A stretch of 64,000 nt of DNA from Murimonas intestini (lineage in GTDB: Bacteria > Bacillota > Clostridia > Lachnospirales > Lachnospiraceae), in NCBI GenBank assembly GCA_003148945.1, contig QGGY01000003.1, forward strand, positions 186,001-250,000, written 5' to 3'. Below are positions 40,402-48,096 of this stretch, one piece after another. Position 1 is the first letter of the stretch. Each line of letters starts with the position of its first letter. The notes beneath the pieces are model-generated. The model searched no databases, was not told the DNA's origin, and saw only the letters and a list, made by a program, of their open reading frames with translations. The translations under genes and the position numbers were made by a program.

Positions 40402-41823
40402 ATGGTATTCAGCAGTTTATTATTTATGTTCAGGTTCCTTCCCGCAGTACTTATTTTGTATTATCTGGCGCCCAGAAAGATTAGGAATCTGGTGTTATTT
40501 GCATTCAGTCTCTTCTTTTATGCATGGGGTGAACCCAAGTACGTATTTTTGATGTTATTTTCCATCACCATGGATTATACTGTGGGAAGGCTTATCTCAA
40601 GGGCAAAAGAGCAGCAGGATATGAAAAAGGCGAAGCGCTTTTTAATGGTGTCCATATTTATGAACGTGGGAATCCTGGCTTTCTTTAAATATGCGGACTT
40701 TATTATTGGTTCCATAAACGGAGCGTTTGGGACGGGTATCCCCCTGCTGGGCATCCCTCTGCCCATCGGTATCTCATTCTTTACCTTTCAGACAATGTCT
40801 TATACGATCGATGTCTATAAAGGGGCCACGAAGGCACAGCGCAGCTGGATCAATTACGGCACGTATGTCTCCATGTTTCCTCAGCTGATAGCAGGACCTA
40901 TTGTCCAGTATAAGACCATAGCCAGACAGATGAGGGACCGCAGGGAAAATACGGATGACTTTGTTGCAGGTATCAACAGATTCATGATCGGTGTGGGCAA
41001 GAAGGTGCTTCTGGCTAATAATATAGGAAAGCTCTGGGACACCATATCTGCCATGCCGGCGGGGGAGATTCCTGTGGCGATGGCCTGGCTGGGGATATTC
41101 GCATATGCTTTCCAGATTTATTTTGACTTTTCAGGGTATTCAGATATGGCTATAGGGCTTGGCAAGATGTTCGGGTTTCATTTCCTGGAGAACTTTAATT
41201 ATCCGTATATTTCTAAGAGCATTACGGAATTCTGGCGCAGGTGGCACATTTCACTCAGCTCCTGGTTCAGGGAATATATATACATTCCTCTCGGAGGAAA
41301 CAGGAAGGGTGCCCTCAAACAGGTCAGAAATATTCTGATCGTCTGGGGCGTTACAGGTGTATGGCACGGAGCCAGCTGGAATTTTGTCATGTGGGGTCTG
41401 TATTACGGAATATTCCTGCTTCTTGAGAAATTCGTCTGGGGAAAATATCTGGAAAAGCTTCCTGCTTTTGTAAGGATGTGCTATTCCATGTTTATTGTGC
41501 TGATAGGCTGGGTGATATTTGCATTTGACAGCCTTGGGAACGGGACTGCTTATATCAGGGCGCTTTTCGGCGGATACGGGCAGGGATTTATAAACAGTGA
41601 GACTATTTATCTGTTCTATAATAATGCAGTACTTTTAGTGATCCTGTTCGCGGGAGCTACCATGCTGCCGGCGAAGCTTGCAGGACGTCTTATGGAAAGG
41701 CTGAAGGGACATGAGTGGGTGTGCGTATGTATAAAAGCAGTCTTCTATGGAGCGATTTTCTTTGTCTCAGTGGCTTACCTGGTGGATGCCACTTATAATC
41801 CGTTCCTTTATTTCAGATTCTGA
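40402..41823 (+). CDS. MBOAT-family O-acyltransferase (AlgI/DltB type)
   Basis: 473 residues and about ten or more membrane helices. The MBOAT signature WHGASWNFVMWGLYYG holds the invariant His, and ITEFWRRWHISLSSWFREYIYIPLGGNR is the conserved AlgI/DltB segment. These proteins move acetyl groups from the cytoplasm to an outside acceptor. The following DHHW gene overlaps in role (11 bases apart), as AlgI works with AlgJ/X. Substrate is likely a surface polysaccharide. GGAG lies before the ATG. Confidence 0.92.
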   Translation: MVFSSLLFMFRFLPAVLILYYLAPRKIRNLVLFAFSLFFYAWGEPKYVFLMLFSITMDYTVGRLISRAKEQQDMKKAKRFLMVSIFMNVGILAFFKYADFIIGSINGAFGTGIPLLGIPLPIGISFFTFQTMSYTIDVYKGATKAQRSWINYGTYVSMFPQLIAGPIVQYKTIARQMRDRRENTDDFVAGINRFMIGVGKKVLLANNIGKLWDTISAMPAGEIPVAMAWLGIFAYAFQIYFDFSGYSDMAIGLGKMFGFHFLENFNYPYISKSITEFWRRWHISLSSWFREYIYIPLGGNRKGALKQVRNILIVWGVTGVWHGASWNFVMWGLYYGIFLLLEKFVWGKYLEKLPAFVRMCYSMFIVLIGWVIFAFDSLGNGTAYIRALFGGYGQGFINSETIYLFYNNAVLLVILFAGATMLPAKLAGRLMERLKGHEWVCVCIKAVFYGAIFFVSVAYLVDATYNPFLYFRF

Positions 41824-41834
41824 CGGAGGGAATA

Positions 41835-42974
41835 ATGAATAAAAAACAAAACTGGTTTCTGATCATCATATTTCTAATAATGATATTTGGAATGACTGGG
41901 GCTACTTTACTGAAGCCGGCCTCAGAATTCTCAGAAAAAGAGAACAGGGCTCTGCAGCAGAAGCCGGAGCTCTCGGCAGAGGCTGTGTTTGGCGGACAGT
42001 ATGCTAAAGACTATGAAAAGTACCTGACAGATCAGTTCATAGGAAGGGACAGCTGGATCAGCGTCAAGACTGCCATAGAGAGGGCCTCCCTGAAGCAGGA
42101 GAGCAATGATATTTATTTTGCGGAGGATGGATATCTGATTGAAAAGCATACAGGAAGCTTTGATACACCCCTCGCAGAGTCTAATATCGGACATCTGTCG
42201 TCTTTTCTGGAAAAAGCAGAGTCCAGATATGGAAAAGGCCATGTTACTGCTACAGTCGTTCCAAATGCGGTGGATATCCTGAAAGATAAACTGCCCCCAT
42301 TTGCATCTCCCTATGATGAGGGAGAATATCTGAAAAAGATTGAAAAGAGCGTGCCTGAGGGCACATGGCTGGATAGCCGGAGCGTTCTTATGGAGCACAG
42401 TGATGAGGAGATCTACTATAAGACTGACCACCACTGGAAGACCCTGGGCGCCTGGTATGTCTATGAGGCGTGGGCGAAACAGGCGGGATTTGCCTCTCAG
42501 TCCATGCAGGACTTTGATATAGTGACTGTGTCAGATGAATTTCTGGGAACGATTGAATCCAAAGTAGGCGGAAAGACTGCGAAGGATTCAATCCAGATAT
42601 TCAAGCCAAAGCAGCAGCTTAAGTATCAGCTGGATTATAACAGAGGCATGAAGGTGACCGACAGCATATATGACGAAGAAGCATTAAAGACAAAGGATAA
42701 ATACAGCATATTCTTCGGAGGGAACCAGCCTGTGGTGCAGGCGCGCATAGAAAATGGGAGCAGCAGGAAACTGCTTGTTATAAAGGATTCTTATGCCCAC
42801 TGCTTCCTCCCCTTTGCATTCCACGACTTTTCAGAAGTTGATTTTGTGGATCTGAGATACTTCAATGAGAGCCTGGCAGAATTTATGGAAAGTCAAGATT
42901 ATACTGATGTACTGTTTCTGTATAATGCATCAGGTTTTGCGGAAGATCCAAGCTTGATTAGACTGGAAAATTAA
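41835..42974 (+). CDS. DHHW-motif protein (AlgJ/AlgX-like acetyltransferase partner)
   Basis: 379 residues. An N-terminal helix (about 7-25) tethers an extracellular SGNH-like domain. The name-giving DHHW motif is at DHHWKTLGAWYVYEAW, and VIKDSYAHCFLPF holds the serine. Proteins of this type complete acetyl transfer started by an MBOAT partner, here the gene 11 bases upstream. The acceptor is inferred to be a cell-surface glycan. Confidence 0.85.
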   Translation: MNKKQNWFLIIIFLIMIFGMTGATLLKPASEFSEKENRALQQKPELSAEAVFGGQYAKDYEKYLTDQFIGRDSWISVKTAIERASLKQESNDIYFAEDGYLIEKHTGSFDTPLAESNIGHLSSFLEKAESRYGKGHVTATVVPNAVDILKDKLPPFASPYDEGEYLKKIEKSVPEGTWLDSRSVLMEHSDEEIYYKTDHHWKTLGAWYVYEAWAKQAGFASQSMQDFDIVTVSDEFLGTIESKVGGKTAKDSIQIFKPKQQLKYQLDYNRGMKVTDSIYDEEALKTKDKYSIFFGGNQPVVQARIENGSSRKLLVIKDSYAHCFLPFAFHDFSEVDFVDLRYFNESLAEFMESQDYTDVLFLYNASGFAEDPSLIRLEN

Positions 42975-43145
42975 AAATTTGTACCTACAAAAGCAGCCTG
43001 ACAGACAAATTTTTTGCTATACATCTACAATAACAGATTTGAATGAGGACTATTTGTTCAGCATTCGAAATGGATAGGCCGTTAATAATTATCTGTTTTC
43101 TGTATATGATAAAGGTCAGAGATAATTAGTCTGTGAGGTGATGGT

Positions 43146-43499
43146 ATGGGCAGAGTCCAGAGCAAGGAAGAACAATTAGAACAGAAGCAGCTGAATGTGG
43201 AGATGGGAAAACGTCTGCTTAAATGGCGGATGGAAAAGGGCTATACCCAGGATCATGTGGGAGATATGCTGGGAGTTTCAGGCACATATTATGGCAGGAT
43301 AGAACGGGGAACAGCAGGTTTTTCTACTCTCAGGATCAAGAAGGCGTTTGAAAAGCTGGATATAGACTGTACTTATCTGCTTACGGGAGTCATAAATACA
43401 GATATAAATCTGGAACTCTTTATTGACAAGTGCCCGGAAGAAAAGCGGGATGATTTAAGAGCACTGATTGAGCTGGCAATGAAGCTGGCGAAAAAATAG
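43146..43499 (+). CDS. XRE-family helix-turn-helix regulator
   Basis: 117 residues. Helix-turn-helix at about residues 20-75: GKRLLKWRMEKGYTQDHVGDMLGVSGTYYGRIERG. The C-terminal 40 residues are helical and charged, possibly for dimerisation. It stands alone with GTGAGGTG before the ATG and no evident target gene. The 132-bp repeat begins 80 bases after its stop codon. Confidence 0.85.
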   Translation: MGRVQSKEEQLEQKQLNVEMGKRLLKWRMEKGYTQDHVGDMLGVSGTYYGRIERGTAGFSTLRIKKAFEKLDIDCTYLLTGVINTDINLELFIDKCPEEKRDDLRALIELAMKLAKK

Positions 43500-43570
43500 T
43501 ATATGGAATGTTATGTGCCGTCTCAGGATTAACTGGAGACGGCATATTTTTTCAGGCAGGCAAAATGTAT

Positions 43571-43578
43571 CTAAATTT
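43571..43578. repeat. Left 8-bp direct repeat flanking hairpin element copy 1
   Basis: CTAAATTT directly abuts the left end of the element and is repeated at 43711-43718 directly after its right end, as a target-site duplication would be. Confidence 0.6.
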
Positions 43579-43710
43579 GTAACTATTCAGCAGGTCTGTG
43601 CATTTACTGCACAGACCGTGAGAGCATGATTCAAGAGTGCAGAAATCCCATCGCTGTAAGCGATTTTAAATGGATTTCTGCATGTAACTGTGAAGGTACT
43701 GAACAGTTAC
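43579..43710. mobile_element. 132-bp hairpin repeat, copy 1 (MITE-like or structured RNA)
   Basis: Identical at 121 of 132 positions to 47667-47798. Ends are GTAACT...AGTTAC in inverted orientation. Three hairpins follow one another: GGTCTGTGCA/TGCACAGACC (43593-43617), TGCAGAAATCC/GGATTTCTGCA (43638-43682) with an inner ATCGCT/AGCGAT stem, and GTAACTGT/ACAGTTAC (43684-43710). No open frame is evident. It is bracketed by the 8-bp direct repeat CTAAATTT. It lies between an XRE gene and a convergent deoxyribosyltransferase-like gene. No transposase is in the window, so if mobile it moves with help from elsewhere. Confidence 0.7.
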
Positions 43711-43718
43711 CTAAATTT
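43711..43718. repeat. Right 8-bp direct repeat flanking hairpin element copy 1
   Basis: CTAAATTT, identical to 43571-43578, begins at the base after the element and stops one base before the stop codon of the convergent gene. Confidence 0.6.
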
Positions 43719-43719
43719 A

Positions 43720-44112
43720 TTATGATCTCAGCAGTTCACCCGCAATCTCTTCTGTATTTCCTATAAGCTGTTTTACCTGTGAAAGCCAATAGAAGGCTGA
43801 GGTATTTCCATCGCATTTAAAATAAGTATCATTATGATGGCATAAGTAAACTTTTTTGCTCAGCGCTATTGCCATACCCAATTCCGTATGTGTTCCTCTG
43901 CCCTGGGGAGTTAGTACGATTACAACATCAGACTGTTTTATCCCTTCAAATTCTTTTTCGCCAATAGACTTTAGTGTTTCGGCGTCCGGTTCTTTTACGG
44001 GGCAGTGTATAGTCCAATCATAAGTATGCTCCCAACCGGCATTTTTCAGCAGGCAAGATAGACTGCGTACTTGTTTATAATTTACAAGACTTGAAGCTAT
44101 ATAAAATTTCAT
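43720..44112 (-). CDS. Nucleoside 2-deoxyribosyltransferase-like protein
   Basis: 130 residues. MKFYIASSLVN at the N terminus, DVVIVLTPQGRGTHTELGMAIALSKKVYL and the Glu in HTELG resemble the catalytic region of nucleoside 2-deoxyribosyltransferases, which swap bases on deoxynucleosides. The length is close to the usual 140-160. It may work with the nearby ThyA-FolA genes on deoxynucleotide supply, but it faces the opposite way. A stand-alone gene with GGAGG before the start. Confidence 0.72.
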   Translation of the reverse strand: MKFYIASSLVNYKQVRSLSCLLKNAGWEHTYDWTIHCPVKEPDAETLKSIGEKEFEGIKQSDVVIVLTPQGRGTHTELGMAIALSKKVYLCHHNDTYFKCDGNTSAFYWLSQVKQLIGNTEEIAGELLRS

Positions 44113-44249
44113 ATGTATCCTCCACGACTTTATTCTATATTTTAATTATACATTATCGTGCGAAGCACGTCCATCCGTAAGGATCTGAATTATGGGATGC
44201 ATGGAGATATTTGGTTCTGTCAAATCCTGAGATTTCCTTTTTATGCTCT

Positions 44250-44277
44250 ATGACAGTTTAATGTTTTGTGATAAAAT
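44250..44277 (+). promoter_or_regulatory. Predicted promoter of thyA-folA
   Basis: ATGACA and TAAAAT are 16 bases apart, about 45 bases before the ThyA start codon. A short GC-rich hairpin CGTGC-GAA-GCACG (near 44158) lies further upstream. Confidence 0.45.
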
Positions 44278-44320
44278 AAAAAGGCATCAATATATAAAAA
44301 TGAAATAGAGGAGGAATAAT

Positions 44321-45172
44321 ATGAGCTATGCAGATCAGATTTTTATAAATATGTGTAAGGATATTATTGAAAACGGCACAAGTACGGAAGGTGAAAAAGT
44401 AAGGCCGGTGTGGGAGGATACCCAGGAATCCGCCTATACAATAAAGCGTTTTGGGGTTGTGAACAGATATGACCTCAGAAAAGAATTTCCGGCTCTCACG
44501 CTCAGAAGGACTGGGATCAAGAGCGCATTCGATGAGCTTCTGTGGATCTGGCAGAAAAAATCCAATAATATCCATGACCTGAACAGCCACATTTGGGATT
44601 CATGGGCAGATGAGGATGGCTCTATTGGTAAGGCTTACGGCTACCAGCTTGGCGTGAAACACAAATATAAAGAGGGGATGTTTGACCAGGTCGACAGGGT
44701 TCTGTTTGACCTGAAGAATAATCCTTACAGCAGAAGGATCATGACAAATATCTATGTCCACGCTGACCTGAATGAGATGAACCTCTATCCATGTGCGTAC
44801 AGTATGACCTTCAATGTGACTAAGGAAAAGGATTCTGAGAAGCTGGTGCTCAACGCTGTGCTTAACCAGCGCTCCCAGGATGTGTTGGCGGCAAATAACT
44901 GGAATGTTTGCCAGTATGCGCTGCTTGTCCATATGATGGCACAGTCCTGCGGTATGCAGGCAGGTGAGCTCGTCCATGTGATAGCTGACGCACATATCTA
45001 TGACAGGCATATCCCGCTTGTAAAGGAACTGATAGAACGTGAGACATACGATGCGCCCAGGGTCTGGCTGAATCCGGAGATCCATGATTTCTATTCTTTT
45101 ACAGTGGATGACCTGCATGTAGAAGATTATGTTACAGGGCCGCAGATCAAAAACATACCGATAGCAGTGTAG
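44321..45172 (+). CDS. thyA: Thymidylate synthase (divergent ThyA)
   Basis: 283 residues. ThyA landmarks are present: YSRRIM (Arg pair), catalytic Cys158 in LYPCAYSMTF, QRSQD, LLVHMMAQSCGM and HIYDRH. Two landmarks differ from standard enzymes: the PPCH motif reads YPCA, so the His after the cysteine is missing, and GLPFN reads ANNWN, keeping the Asn. It makes dTMP from dUMP using methylene-tetrahydrofolate. The dihydrofolate reductase gene follows after 17 bases, as expected for recycling the folate product. GAGGAGG lies before the ATG. Confidence 0.88.
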   Translation: MSYADQIFINMCKDIIENGTSTEGEKVRPVWEDTQESAYTIKRFGVVNRYDLRKEFPALTLRRTGIKSAFDELLWIWQKKSNNIHDLNSHIWDSWADEDGSIGKAYGYQLGVKHKYKEGMFDQVDRVLFDLKNNPYSRRIMTNIYVHADLNEMNLYPCAYSMTFNVTKEKDSEKLVLNAVLNQRSQDVLAANNWNVCQYALLVHMMAQSCGMQAGELVHVIADAHIYDRHIPLVKELIERETYDAPRVWLNPEIHDFYSFTVDDLHVEDYVTGPQIKNIPIAV

Positions 45173-45189
45173 GATGAGGGAGGAAAAAC

Positions 45190-45681
45190 ATGAATTTAAT
45201 AGTAGCAGCAGATAAAAACTGGGCAATAGGCAAGGACAATAAGCTTCTTGTGAGCATTCCGGCGGATATGAAGTTCTTTCGTCAGACAACCACGGGAAAA
45301 GTAGTTGTGATGGGAAGGAAGACGCTGGAGAGCTTTCCTGGCGGCCAGCCTCTTAAGAACAGGGTGAACATTGTGCTGACAGGAAATGAAAATTACAGAG
45401 TGAAGGATGCTGTCATAGTCCACACAAAGGATGAACTGATGGAAGAACTTAAAAAATATGACAGCGGGGATGTATATGTTATCGGCGGAGCAAGTGTGTA
45501 CGAAATGCTCCTGCCTGAGTGCAGCGTAGCCCATGTAACAAAAATAGACCATGAGTATGAGGCGGACACTTACTTCCCGGATCTGGATAAAAATCCTGAA
45601 TGGGAGATCACAGGTGAGAGTGAGGAGCAGACCTACTTTGACCTGGAATATACCTTCTTAAGATATGAGAGGAAATGCTGA
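45190..45681 (+). CDS. folA: Dihydrofolate reductase
   Basis: 163 residues, the standard length. MNLIVAADKNWAIGKDNKLLVSIPADMKFFRQTTTGKVVVMGRKTLESFPGG covers the folate and NADPH sites, with GGASVYEMLLP later. It regenerates tetrahydrofolate after ThyA. GGGAGG lies upstream. Its stop codon overlaps the ZIP transporter start (TGATGG). Confidence 0.95.
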   Translation: MNLIVAADKNWAIGKDNKLLVSIPADMKFFRQTTTGKVVVMGRKTLESFPGGQPLKNRVNIVLTGNENYRVKDAVIVHTKDELMEELKKYDSGDVYVIGGASVYEMLLPECSVAHVTKIDHEYEADTYFPDLDKNPEWEITGESEEQTYFDLEYTFLRYERKC

Positions 45682-46460
45682 TGGAAATATTTCTGGGACT
45701 TTTAATTCCGTTTATTGGGACAACGGCAGGCGCTGCCTGTGTGTTCTTCATGAAAAATGATCTGAAGCCTCTTGTGCAGAAGATGCTGCTGGGCTTTGCC
45801 TCCGGCGTCATGGTTGCAGCATCAGTGTGGTCCCTTCTGATGCCGGCCATGGAGATGTCATCAGATATGGAGAAGTTCTCATTTGTTCCGGCAGCAGTTG
45901 GTTTTTTATTGGGAATTGGCTTCCTGCTGCTGATGGACAAATTGATCCCCCATCTGCATATGGGATGTGAGCAGTCGGAGGGGCCTAAATGTAAACTTAA
46001 AAAGACGACTATGCTGGTGCTTGCGGTGACACTGCACAATATACCTGAGGGAATGGCTGTGGGTGTTGTGTTTGCGGGTATGCTTTCCAGCAATGTGGAG
46101 GTTACAGTTGCGGGGGCATTTGCACTGTCCATCGGTATCGCCATACAGAACTTTCCGGAGGGGGCCATTATCAGCCTGCCTCTGAAAAGCCAGGACGGAC
46201 TGGGAAAAGGAAAGGCGTTTTTATATGGAACTCTTTCAGGAGTCGTGGAGCCTGTGGCTGCGGTAGTGACTATACTGCTCTCAGAGGTGCTCACCCCCAT
46301 ACTTCCCTATCTGCTGGCCTTTGCGGCAGGCGCTATGATCTATGTGGTCGTAGAAGAATTGATACCTGAAGCGTCAGAGGGTGAACACAGCAATATCGGA
46401 ACCATAGGGTTTGCGCTTGGATTTGTGCTCATGATGATCCTGGATGTGGCGCTGGGATAG
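45681..46460 (+). CDS. ZIP-family metal transporter
   Basis: 259 residues from the ATG at 45681, which has AGGAA at good spacing (an ATG at 45675 is possible). About eight helices. Metal-binding helix motifs are HNIPEGMAVGVVF and IQNFPEGAIISLPL, and VEELIPEASEGEHSN is near the end; a cytoplasmic loop carries HLHMGCEQSEGPKC. It resembles the GufA/ZupT subfamily and should import zinc or another divalent ion. Translation is coupled to folA. A CTGTTCAC/GTGAACAG hairpin (46475-46507) follows without a U-tract. Confidence 0.88.
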   Translation: MEIFLGLLIPFIGTTAGAACVFFMKNDLKPLVQKMLLGFASGVMVAASVWSLLMPAMEMSSDMEKFSFVPAAVGFLLGIGFLLLMDKLIPHLHMGCEQSEGPKCKLKKTTMLVLAVTLHNIPEGMAVGVVFAGMLSSNVEVTVAGAFALSIGIAIQNFPEGAIISLPLKSQDGLGKGKAFLYGTLSGVVEPVAAVVTILLSEVLTPILPYLLAFAAGAMIYVVVEELIPEASEGEHSNIGTIGFALGFVLMMILDVALG

Positions 46461-46524
46461 AAGTTAAAAAGCTGCTGTTCACCTCGCGGGATATTGGCTG
46501 TGAACAGTGGCGTTAAAAAACTTC

Positions 46525-46550
46525 TTGACATTACTATGGAAAAGTATAAT
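46525..46550 (+). promoter_or_regulatory. Predicted promoter of ilvE
   Basis: TTGACA at 46525-46530 and TATAAT at 46545-46550 are only 14 bases apart; TTCTTG three bases earlier gives the proper 17-base spacing to the same TATAAT. Confidence 0.5.
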
Positions 46551-46587
46551 AATGGGTAGCAAAGTTAAATACGGGAGGATTAAGAAA

Positions 46588-47658
46588 ATGTTAGATATTA
46601 AAATTGAAAAAACAACGAATCCGAAACCAATTCCCGGACCAGAAGATCCATTAGTATTCGGTACTATTTTTACAGATCATATGTACGTGATGGAGTACTG
46701 CCCGGAAAAGGGATGGCATGATCCGGCTATAATGCCGTATCAGCCCATATCTCTGGCGCCGTCAGCAATGGTATTTCATTACGGACAGGAAATGTTCGAA
46801 GGTTTAAAGGCATATAAGACAGAGGATGGAAGAATCCTTTTATTCCGTCCTGATAAGAATGCAGAGAGGGCCAACAATTCAAACCGCAGGCTCATGATCC
46901 CGGAAATAGATCCTGAGGATTTTATTAATGCGGTGAAGACGATCGTAGAAGTTGACCAGGCCTGGATCCCCACAAAACCGGGAACATCTCTGTATGTCAG
47001 GCCATTCGTGATCGCTACGGACCCATTCCTGGGTGTGAGGCCTTCCAATACTTATAAGTTCATCATCATCCTCTCACCTGTAGGAGCTTATTATCCGGAA
47101 GGGCTGAATCCTGTAAAAATCTGGATAGAGGATAAATATGTCAGAGCCGTCAGAGGCGGCATCGGTGAGGCTAAGACAGGCGGCAACTACGTGGCATCCC
47201 TGGCAGCACAGATCAAGGCTCACGATGAAGGATATTCCCAGGTTCTGTGGCTGGACGGTGTAGAGCGCAAGTATATAGAAGAAGTCGGAGCCATGAATAT
47301 TTTCTTTAAGATAAACGGGACAGTAGTGACTCCTGTTTTAAATGGAAGCATCCTCCCTGGAGTGACAAGAGATACATGTATCGCTCTGTGCAAAGAGTGG
47401 GGACTTCCCGTAGAAGAGAGAAGAGTCTCTGTGGAAGAACTGGAAGCTGCTGCAAAGGACGGAAGCCTCGAGGAAGTATGGGGAACAGGTACGGCAGCAG
47501 TCATCTCACCTGTAGGCCATCTCAGATACGAGGACGACGTATTCCAGATCGGAGACGGAGGAATAGGCCAGATCAGCCAGAAGCTGTATGACACAGTGAC
47601 AGGCATCCAGCTGGGCAAGGTAGAAGATAAATATGGATGGACTGTGGAAGTAAAATAA
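46588..47658 (+). CDS. ilvE: Branched-chain amino acid aminotransferase
   Basis: 356 residues from the ATG at 46588, which follows GGGAGG; an upstream in-frame ATG at 46507 lies before the promoter. It is a fold-type IV PLP enzyme: FVIATDPFLGVRP, EAKTGGNYVASLAAQ, VLWLDGVERKYIEEVGAMNIFF and GSILPGVTRDTCI. It exchanges amino groups between leucine, isoleucine, valine and 2-oxoglutarate. Length and motifs match the BCAT type common in Firmicutes. It stands alone and is followed after 8 bases by the 132-bp repeat. Confidence 0.94.
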   Translation: MLDIKIEKTTNPKPIPGPEDPLVFGTIFTDHMYVMEYCPEKGWHDPAIMPYQPISLAPSAMVFHYGQEMFEGLKAYKTEDGRILLFRPDKNAERANNSNRRLMIPEIDPEDFINAVKTIVEVDQAWIPTKPGTSLYVRPFVIATDPFLGVRPSNTYKFIIILSPVGAYYPEGLNPVKIWIEDKYVRAVRGGIGEAKTGGNYVASLAAQIKAHDEGYSQVLWLDGVERKYIEEVGAMNIFFKINGTVVTPVLNGSILPGVTRDTCIALCKEWGLPVEERRVSVEELEAAAKDGSLEEVWGTGTAAVISPVGHLRYEDDVFQIGDGGIGQISQKLYDTVTGIQLGKVEDKYGWTVEVK

Positions 47659-47666
47659 GAAGGAAG

Positions 47667-47798
47667 GTAACTATTCAACAGGTCTGTGCATTTACTGCAC
47701 AGACCGTAAGAAAATGATTCAAGGGTGCAAAAATCCCATTGCCGGAGGCGATTTTAAATGGATTTTTGCATGTAACTGTGAAGGTACTGAACAGTTAC
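47667..47798. mobile_element. 132-bp hairpin repeat, copy 2
   Basis: Same length and 92 percent identical to copy 1. The stems keep pairing where the sequence differs: TGCAAAAATCC/GGATTTTTGCA replaces the copy 1 stem, changing one G-C pair to A-T. The inner stem is ATTGCC/GGCGAT, where a T-A pair became C-G. It starts 8 bases after the ilvE stop codon. The bases GAAGTAAAATAAG, which end ilvE (47647-47659), recur just after the element (47799-47811). Confidence 0.7.
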
Positions 47799-47818
47799 GA
47801 AGTAAAATAAGTCAGGAC

Positions 47819-47860
47819 AGCCCCATGGCAGCAGACAGATGATGTCGCTGCCGTGGGGCT
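47819..47860 (+). terminator. Terminator hairpin downstream of ilvE and repeat copy 2
   Basis: AGCCCCATGGCAGC pairs with GCTGCCGTGGGGCT (one mismatch), followed by ATTTCGTTATT. It was probably the original ilvE terminator before the repeat came between. Confidence 0.75.
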
Positions 47861-47866
47861 ATTTCG

Positions 47867-47901
47867 TTATTCTATAAGAAACTTCGTTCCTTATAGAATA
47901 A
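47867..47901. repeat. Long AT-rich inverted repeat
   Basis: TTATTCTATAAG pairs with CTTATAGAATAA, and the stem continues with one mismatch to a TTC loop, giving 15 of 16 pairs. It directly follows the ilvE terminator and is unrelated to the 132-bp repeat. Confidence 0.75.
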
Positions 47902-48009
47902 CACCCTCCGGGGAGATGCGCAGCTGCGCGCGCGGAACAAAAGCTGCGCTATTCATAATATTGGCCCGCGGTGGTGTGCAGAGCGCACTTTTGTTATAAA
48001 AACTCTTTC

Positions 48010-48038
48010 TTGAAAATCCCGGCTAACCTTGTTATACT
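48010..48038 (+). promoter_or_regulatory. Predicted promoter of ispG-polC
   Basis: TTGAAA and TATACT are exactly 17 bases apart, 58 bases before the IspG start codon. Confidence 0.7.
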
Positions 48039-48096
48039 TAAAGTCAGTTATTGACTACGGTTAGGCCGTACCCGGTTTGGTGGAAAGGGGTAAGAG

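Larger units (their letters stand above)
47659..48096. other. 438-base intergenic region carrying stacked inverted repeats
   Basis: No credible gene. In order: hairpin repeat copy 2 (47667-47798), a second copy of the 13 bases that end ilvE (47799-47811), a terminator hairpin (47819-47860), a long inverted repeat (47867-47901), a GC-rich stretch with GCGCGCGCGG (47920-47960) of no recognised role, and the ispG promoter (48010-48038). Confidence 0.7.
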
